DNA from: Rhodothermales bacterium
GTDB lineage: Bacteria > Bacteroidota > Rhodothermia > Rhodothermales > Bin80
Assembly: GCA_012271205.1 (NCBI GenBank)
Contig: JAAXGT010000155.1
Coordinates: 1 to 39,642, forward strand
Direction: 5' to 3'
DNA: 39,642 nucleotides
Every line of letters starts with the position of its first letter. Position 1 is the stretch's first letter. Below, piece after piece: positions 36,015 to 39,642 of the stretch. A model generated the notes under the pieces. That model worked only from the letters and a program-made list of their open reading frames with translations. It was not told the origin of the DNA and searched no databases. Position numbers and translations under genes: made by a program.

Positions 36015-37592
36015 ATGACTCGTACTCTGATCCCGTTCGTTGCAGCTTGCATGCTTTCGCTGAGTGCTCAAGCTCAGTTGGCCAGTCCGCAGTCGATCAC
36101 CGGGGCTAAGGTCGCCTGCCTCAACGACAAAGCAGCCGGCTATTCGTGCAGCGGAATTGACCTAATGGCTGTGCTGACTATGTCTGACTATGCGGTTGAC
36201 CCAGCGATCCCTGACCGGAGCAACCCCATCTTGAATGATGTATGGGGCTGGACCGATCCGGATACCGGGCACGAGTATGCTTTGGCGGGTCGTTCGAATG
36301 CCGTTGCCTTCATTGACGTGACCTATCCAGAGAACCCTGTCTACGTTGGATTTTTGCCAAGCCATGATCCGGAGGCCGTTGCTTGGTGGCGTGACATGAA
36401 GGTTTACCGTGACCACATGTTTGTGGTCGTGGACGGGCGTGGGGCGAACGGCATGCAGGTATTTGACCTTACGGAGCTCCGGCGCTATGAAGGCACACCG
36501 ATTCATTTTAAGCAAACCGCCCACTACAACGGCATCAGGCAGGCCCATAACGTAGTGATTAACGAGGACACTGGATTTGCTTACATCGTAGGCGCGCGCA
36601 ATTCCCGCATCGGTTGCGGACCTGGTCTTCATATCGTTGATATTACCGAGCCCACCAACCCCACCCATGCAGGATGCTTTAATGATCCGGCTACGGGCAA
36701 TGGTGGCAACGGATACACCCATGATGCGCAATGTGTTATTTATCGGGGGGCCGATTCGGACTACTATGGCAGGGAAATCTGTTTTGGATCCAATGTAACC
36801 GGTCTCAGCATCGCAGATGTCACCGACAAGGCCAATCCCAAGAAGTTGAGCTCCGTGGAGCATCCCAATGCGCGGTACGCACACCAAGGCTGGCTCACGG
36901 AAGACCACGCGTACTTCATCATGAATGATGAGCTGGATGAGCGTGCTTTTATCGACCAGTTTGGCGGTACACGTATGCTCATTTGGGATGTAAAGGAGCT
37001 TCGTGATCCGCTGCTTTATAGAGAGTATTTTGGCCCAACTGAGACTTCTGACCACAACCTGTACATTCGGAACGGCTACGTATTCGCATCCAATTATACG
37101 AGTGGACTGCGCATAATTGACGTGAGGGATCCGTGGAAACCTGTGGAAGTCGCCTATTTTGATACCCATCCGGAAGGTGACCAAATGAGTTTTGATGGGG
37201 CTTGGAGTGCATATCCTTTCTTTGAGAGTGGAACCATTGTAGTGAGCAGCGACCCGCATGGATTGTTTGTTTTGTCACTGACCGGCATAGATTTCGTCAC
37301 GGAGACGGAAAGTGGCGGTGCTCTTCCCCAGTCGTTTGCGCTTTCAGCCGCTTATCCGAATCCCTTTAATCCGCAGACCTCCCTTACACTGTCGTTACCG
37401 GAGGCCGCAACTGTCAGTGTAGAAGCCTTTGACCTTATGGGACGGCATGTTGCGCGTCTGTACAACGGCTACCAAATTGCTGGCCAGCACCAGATCACAT
37501 TCGACGCCAGCCAGCTGCCCAGCGGTACCTACGTCATACGGGCGCTGGGAGCAAGGCATATCGCCACCCAGCGAGTCATGTTAGTCAAGTAG
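36015..37592 (+). CDS. choice-of-anchor B protein with type IX-secretion-like C-terminal tail
   Basis: Secreted protein of 525 residues from the ATG at 36015, which gives a proper signal peptide (MTRTLIPFVAACMLSLSAQA). The frame extends upstream, but that part is not signal-like. The main domain matches the C-terminal half of the 26113-28458 protein: [60 protein letters not shown], and YFGPTETSDHNLYIRNGYVF. The last 85 residues are a sorting-domain-like tail: FALSAAYPNPFNPQTSLTLS, FDLMGRHVARLYNG, LPSGTYVIRALG and a closing VMLVK. This suggests export across the outer membrane by a type IX-like system. Function unknown. Confidence 0.88.
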   Translation: MTRTLIPFVAACMLSLSAQAQLASPQSITGAKVACLNDKAAGYSCSGIDLMAVLTMSDYAVDPAIPDRSNPILNDVWGWTDPDTGHEYALAGRSNAVAFIDVTYPENPVYVGFLPSHDPEAVAWWRDMKVYRDHMFVVVDGRGANGMQVFDLTELRRYEGTPIHFKQTAHYNGIRQAHNVVINEDTGFAYIVGARNSRIGCGPGLHIVDITEPTNPTHAGCFNDPATGNGGNGYTHDAQCVIYRGADSDYYGREICFGSNVTGLSIADVTDKANPKKLSSVEHPNARYAHQGWLTEDHAYFIMNDELDERAFIDQFGGTRMLIWDVKELRDPLLYREYFGPTETSDHNLYIRNGYVFASNYTSGLRIIDVRDPWKPVEVAYFDTHPEGDQMSFDGAWSAYPFFESGTIVVSSDPHGLFVLSLTGIDFVTETESGGALPQSFALSAAYPNPFNPQTSLTLSLPEAATVSVEAFDLMGRHVARLYNGYQIAGQHQITFDASQLPSGTYVIRALGARHIATQRVMLVK

Positions 37593-37639
37593 AAGTAGTA
37601 AAGCGGCGAACGGCCTTGAAGCGTGTGGATCGTTTTGAC

Positions 37640-37790
37640 GAGCGGATTCCATGGGGTATCCCATCACTGGTCCATGAACCACATGCAGGCGTACGTGGAC
37701 GAGTTTACATTTCGTTTGAACAAAGGGAATGTGCATGTGCAGATTGACACGCAGACCAGACTGGACGGGCGGTTTGTGAAACCTTCCAGT
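37640..37790 (+). pseudogene. IS1595/ISXO2-like transposase C-terminal remnant
   Basis: A plus frame reads FHGVSHHWSMNHMQAYVDEF, then TFRLNKGNVHVQIDTQTRL. It matches the end of IS1595-type transposases, '..HV..YVDEFTFRLNEGN.. .DT.DRM.SL'. The stops and composition change after about 37790, where the GC-rich DruA/IS4 pseudogene begins. Only the last 45 or so residues are preserved. It sits 50 bases past the choice-of-anchor B gene. Confidence 0.6.
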
Positions 37791-37799
37791 TCTTTGAGC

Positions 37800-39642
37800 C
37801 CCACGGTCGGGTGCAGGTCGGCCCCTGCAGCCGGGCCCGGTCGAAGCGGGCCGACCGCGGTGTAGTGACGTGGCCCCGGCCGCGGTCCGGGCTGCCGCGT
37901 GGCGACCCGGGCCGCACCCAGGCCCAGGCGGTCCCCCTGCCTGAAGAGCGGCCGGACTAGGTGGACCAGGTGCGTGGATGGTCGGTTATTCTGGTGGAGA
38001 CCCGGGCGCAGCGGGAGCGGTGGAATACCTACCCTCCTGACCCACGAGCATCCCCGCGGGGCGAAGCGGTTCCTGGGCCCCCAGCTTTCGTACCTGATTC
38101 ACCGTGACCACGGCTGTCTGGGCGCGGCTGGCTTGGCGGCAGCCGTGCGGCGCCTGGCCGCGTGGATGGACTGGAGTGAGGACGAGAGCCGGAGACCCCT
38201 GCACCGGATCCTGGGGCTGAACCGTCGGCTGATTCGGGGCCCGTTCCGGAATCGGCCCCGTCAGGTGCGGCGGCGCGTAGCGGCCGACTTTGCGGCCCGC
38301 TACCACTTCCGCCCCGGGGGGTGGAGACCTTGGTGGACCCGGCTGGGTCCGGCCGCGGCTTCCAGGCGGCGAACTTGGTACCGATCGGGTCCCCGTCCGG
38401 TAAACCACGCCCGGAGCCCGAGGTCGCACGAACGCAGAAGTGGGTTCGGGTGTAGGAGTGGGACCCCACCTGGCGGACCCAGATGCGCGCGCATACGGGG
38501 CGTCGGTTGCCGGTTCGTCCGCTCTATGAGGGGGTATCCAATGAATTGGGCGGGGCTCCATTGGGCGATCACCGGTGGTCGGTACGATTAGAAAAGAGGG
38601 CGGTGCGGTTGGCCGACGGGATGAACCAGGGGATCGCGCGGCACACAGATCATGATCGGGCGGCGGTCCGGGGGTTACCGGTTACTGGCGCAGCCGGCGG
38701 CATCGGCGGTAACCCCGGAGCATATCCGGGCGCCGCACCGGGCCCGTACGCTGGAACGGATGCGCCGCCAGGCGGTGGGGCGGGGTATTCCGGAGGGAAC
38801 CCCGCTCCACTAGGACCCGAAGCGAGCCGGTACCGACCGGCCGGTCATGGGTCATAATCCGACCGGTACCCAGACCCACGGTCTGAAGGTGCCGGTGACT
38901 TGGGCCCCGACGGTGAGCGGTCGGCCCTTGGGAGTTTTGCGGTGCCGTACGCGGCCTCCGGAGACGGGACCCTCTGGCACCGATGACACCGCCGTGGCTG
39001 ACCGGCTACGAGGATATTTGCGCCAGAGCGGAGGTGCGGCCGGAGACGATCCGTGTGGTCCGGGTCCTGGACCGGGAGGCCGACGGTTTGGCGTGGTATG
39101 AGGCCCAACGTACGGCGGGCCGGGTGGACCGGCTGGTGCGGGCCCGCCAAGACCGGCCTCTGGCCGGGGGCGGGCGGCTGTTGGACCGGCTCCGCCGGGG
39201 CCCGCCGGCGCGGGAGATTCGGGTAGAGGTCCGCCGGTTATCGGCGCGCCAGAAGGTCCAGGGGCGGGCGTGTCGCTGTAGGGAGGCAGGCGGTCGAGCC
39301 GAACCCGCCAAAGGAGGTCGAGGGCCGGTCCGGGTATCGGTTGACCCGTATCGAGGGGTCTACGGCCGACGAGGCGCGGACGGTATGGGGGTACTAGGTG
39401 CGCCGCGGGCGGGTCGCGGAGTTTTTCCGGGTCCTCCAGAGGGGAGGCAGGTGGAACGTCTGTCGTTGCGGACGGCCCCGCGTCTGGGGTGGGCCCTCGC
39501 CCTCTAGGGGGTGCTCTCCTAGCGCCTGATGCTTCTGACCCGGTTGGGGCGAACCGGGCCGGCGTGGCCGGCGGAGGTATTTTTCACCGAGGTGGACGGC
39601 GCTTTATGGCCCGCCACGCGAAGACAGTCCGTATGGATCCTC
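37800..39642 (+). pseudogene. DruA (DUF4338)-like domain fused to a Tn5/IS4-type transposase, decayed
   Basis: Reconstructed over several frames. First come RGWSVILVETRAQRERWNT and LLTHEHPRGAKRFLGPQLSY, then LIHRDHGCLGAAGLAAAVRR and WMDWSEDESRRPLHRILGLN. After a shift near 38315 the sequence is VETLVDPAGSGRGFQAANLV then PIGSPSGKP. These are the DruA/DUF4338 steps 'G..QLRYLI....G.LGA..F.AAA....R.IGWD...R..NLHRV..N.RFL' and 'ETFVD....GT.YRAANW..VG'. From about 38550 come Tn5/IS4 elements: a DNA-binding start (NWAG), GYRLLAQPA, TPEHIRAPHRARTLERMRRQ, GHNPTGTQTHGLKVPVTWAP, a VVRVLDREADGLAWYEAQ block, and up to WRLMLLTRLGRTGPAWPAEV. The reading frame is broken many times, including in-frame stops. 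GC content is very high. It is cut by the window edge and is non-functional. Confidence 0.65.
39225..39356 (+). repeat. right member of a window-spanning inverted repeat (IS4 fragment)
   Basis: The reverse complement matches the plus strand at 707-773 and about 870-905. One example is the shared ctcgatacgggtcaaccga; another is gcccgcccctggaccttctgg. The right copy lacks about 90 bases present between the two matching blocks on the left. Both are parts of the same IS4/Tn5-type transposase in opposite orientation. Confidence 0.6.

Noticed and set aside
36162-37259. 365-codon minus-strand open frame
   Set aside because: It is the exact reverse of the choice-of-anchor B gene, which has a signal peptide and conserved motifs; the minus frame has no recognisable domain.
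37800-39642. A working Druantia defence system
   Set aside because: The DruA-like part is multiply frameshifted and continues into a transposase; no DruE helicase or other Druantia gene is visible.
1-39642. CRISPR array
   Set aside because: No regularly spaced direct repeats were seen on reading; only IS-related repeats and short palindromes.

Overview
The window reads like a chromosome segment from a Bacteroidota-related bacterium, most likely Rhodothermota/Balneolota. The evidence is: a short housekeeping sigma factor without region 1.1; a Bacteroidota-type omega subunit; a TonB-dependent receptor with an N-terminal carboxypeptidase-like domain, paired with a DUF4249 lipoprotein; a secreted protein ending in a type IX-secretion-like tail with a YPNPFNP motif; and 'choice-of-anchor B' proteins. 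The phylum is inferred from these families, not proven.

Layout. 1-1353: decayed insertion sequences (an IS4/IS5-like transposase start, an IS4-type fragment, an IS1634 N-terminal stump). 1360-4634: a TonB-dependent receptor and a DUF4249 lipoprotein, both frameshifted. 5205-6930: a nearly full-length but broken IS1634-family transposase. 6994-7730: hypothetical gene fragments and an IS630 3' remnant. 7876-12896: intact secreted metabolism genes (GH113-like lipoprotein, Tat-exported class V aminotransferase fold protein, S9D glutamyl-endopeptidase-like protein). 13134-14172: another IS graveyard (IS630, IS1634-like and IS1182-like remnants). 14663-17387: an intact two-gene module, a DUF3696-type AAA ATPase plus a protein with PIN-like and PLD-like features. 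This is the best candidate here for an undescribed (probably defence) system, and degenerate inverted IS630-like sequences lie on both sides of it. 17652-37592: a long, well-preserved block: uvrA, rpoZ, a PrcB-like lipoprotein, a three-gene ABC-type efflux operon (ATPase, adaptor, TolC; no permease), the sigma factor, an FG-GAP/choice-of-anchor B protein, tRNA-Val(CAC), then holA, a DinB-like gene, nuoI and der as an overlapping chain, then ecsC-like, uppP, rqcH and a second choice-of-anchor B protein. 37640-39642: an IS1595 C-terminal remnant followed by a GC-rich, multiply frameshifted gene that joins a DruA (DUF4338)-like domain to a Tn5/IS4-type transposase.

Intact genes are mostly on the minus strand from 17.6 to 35.8 kb and tightly packed. 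The accessory stretches at both ends and at 13-17 kb contain almost all the decayed mobile DNA. The same IS4-type transposase sequence occurs inverted at both ends of the window (about 707-905 and 39225-39356). All family names come from reading motifs by eye; no database search was run.
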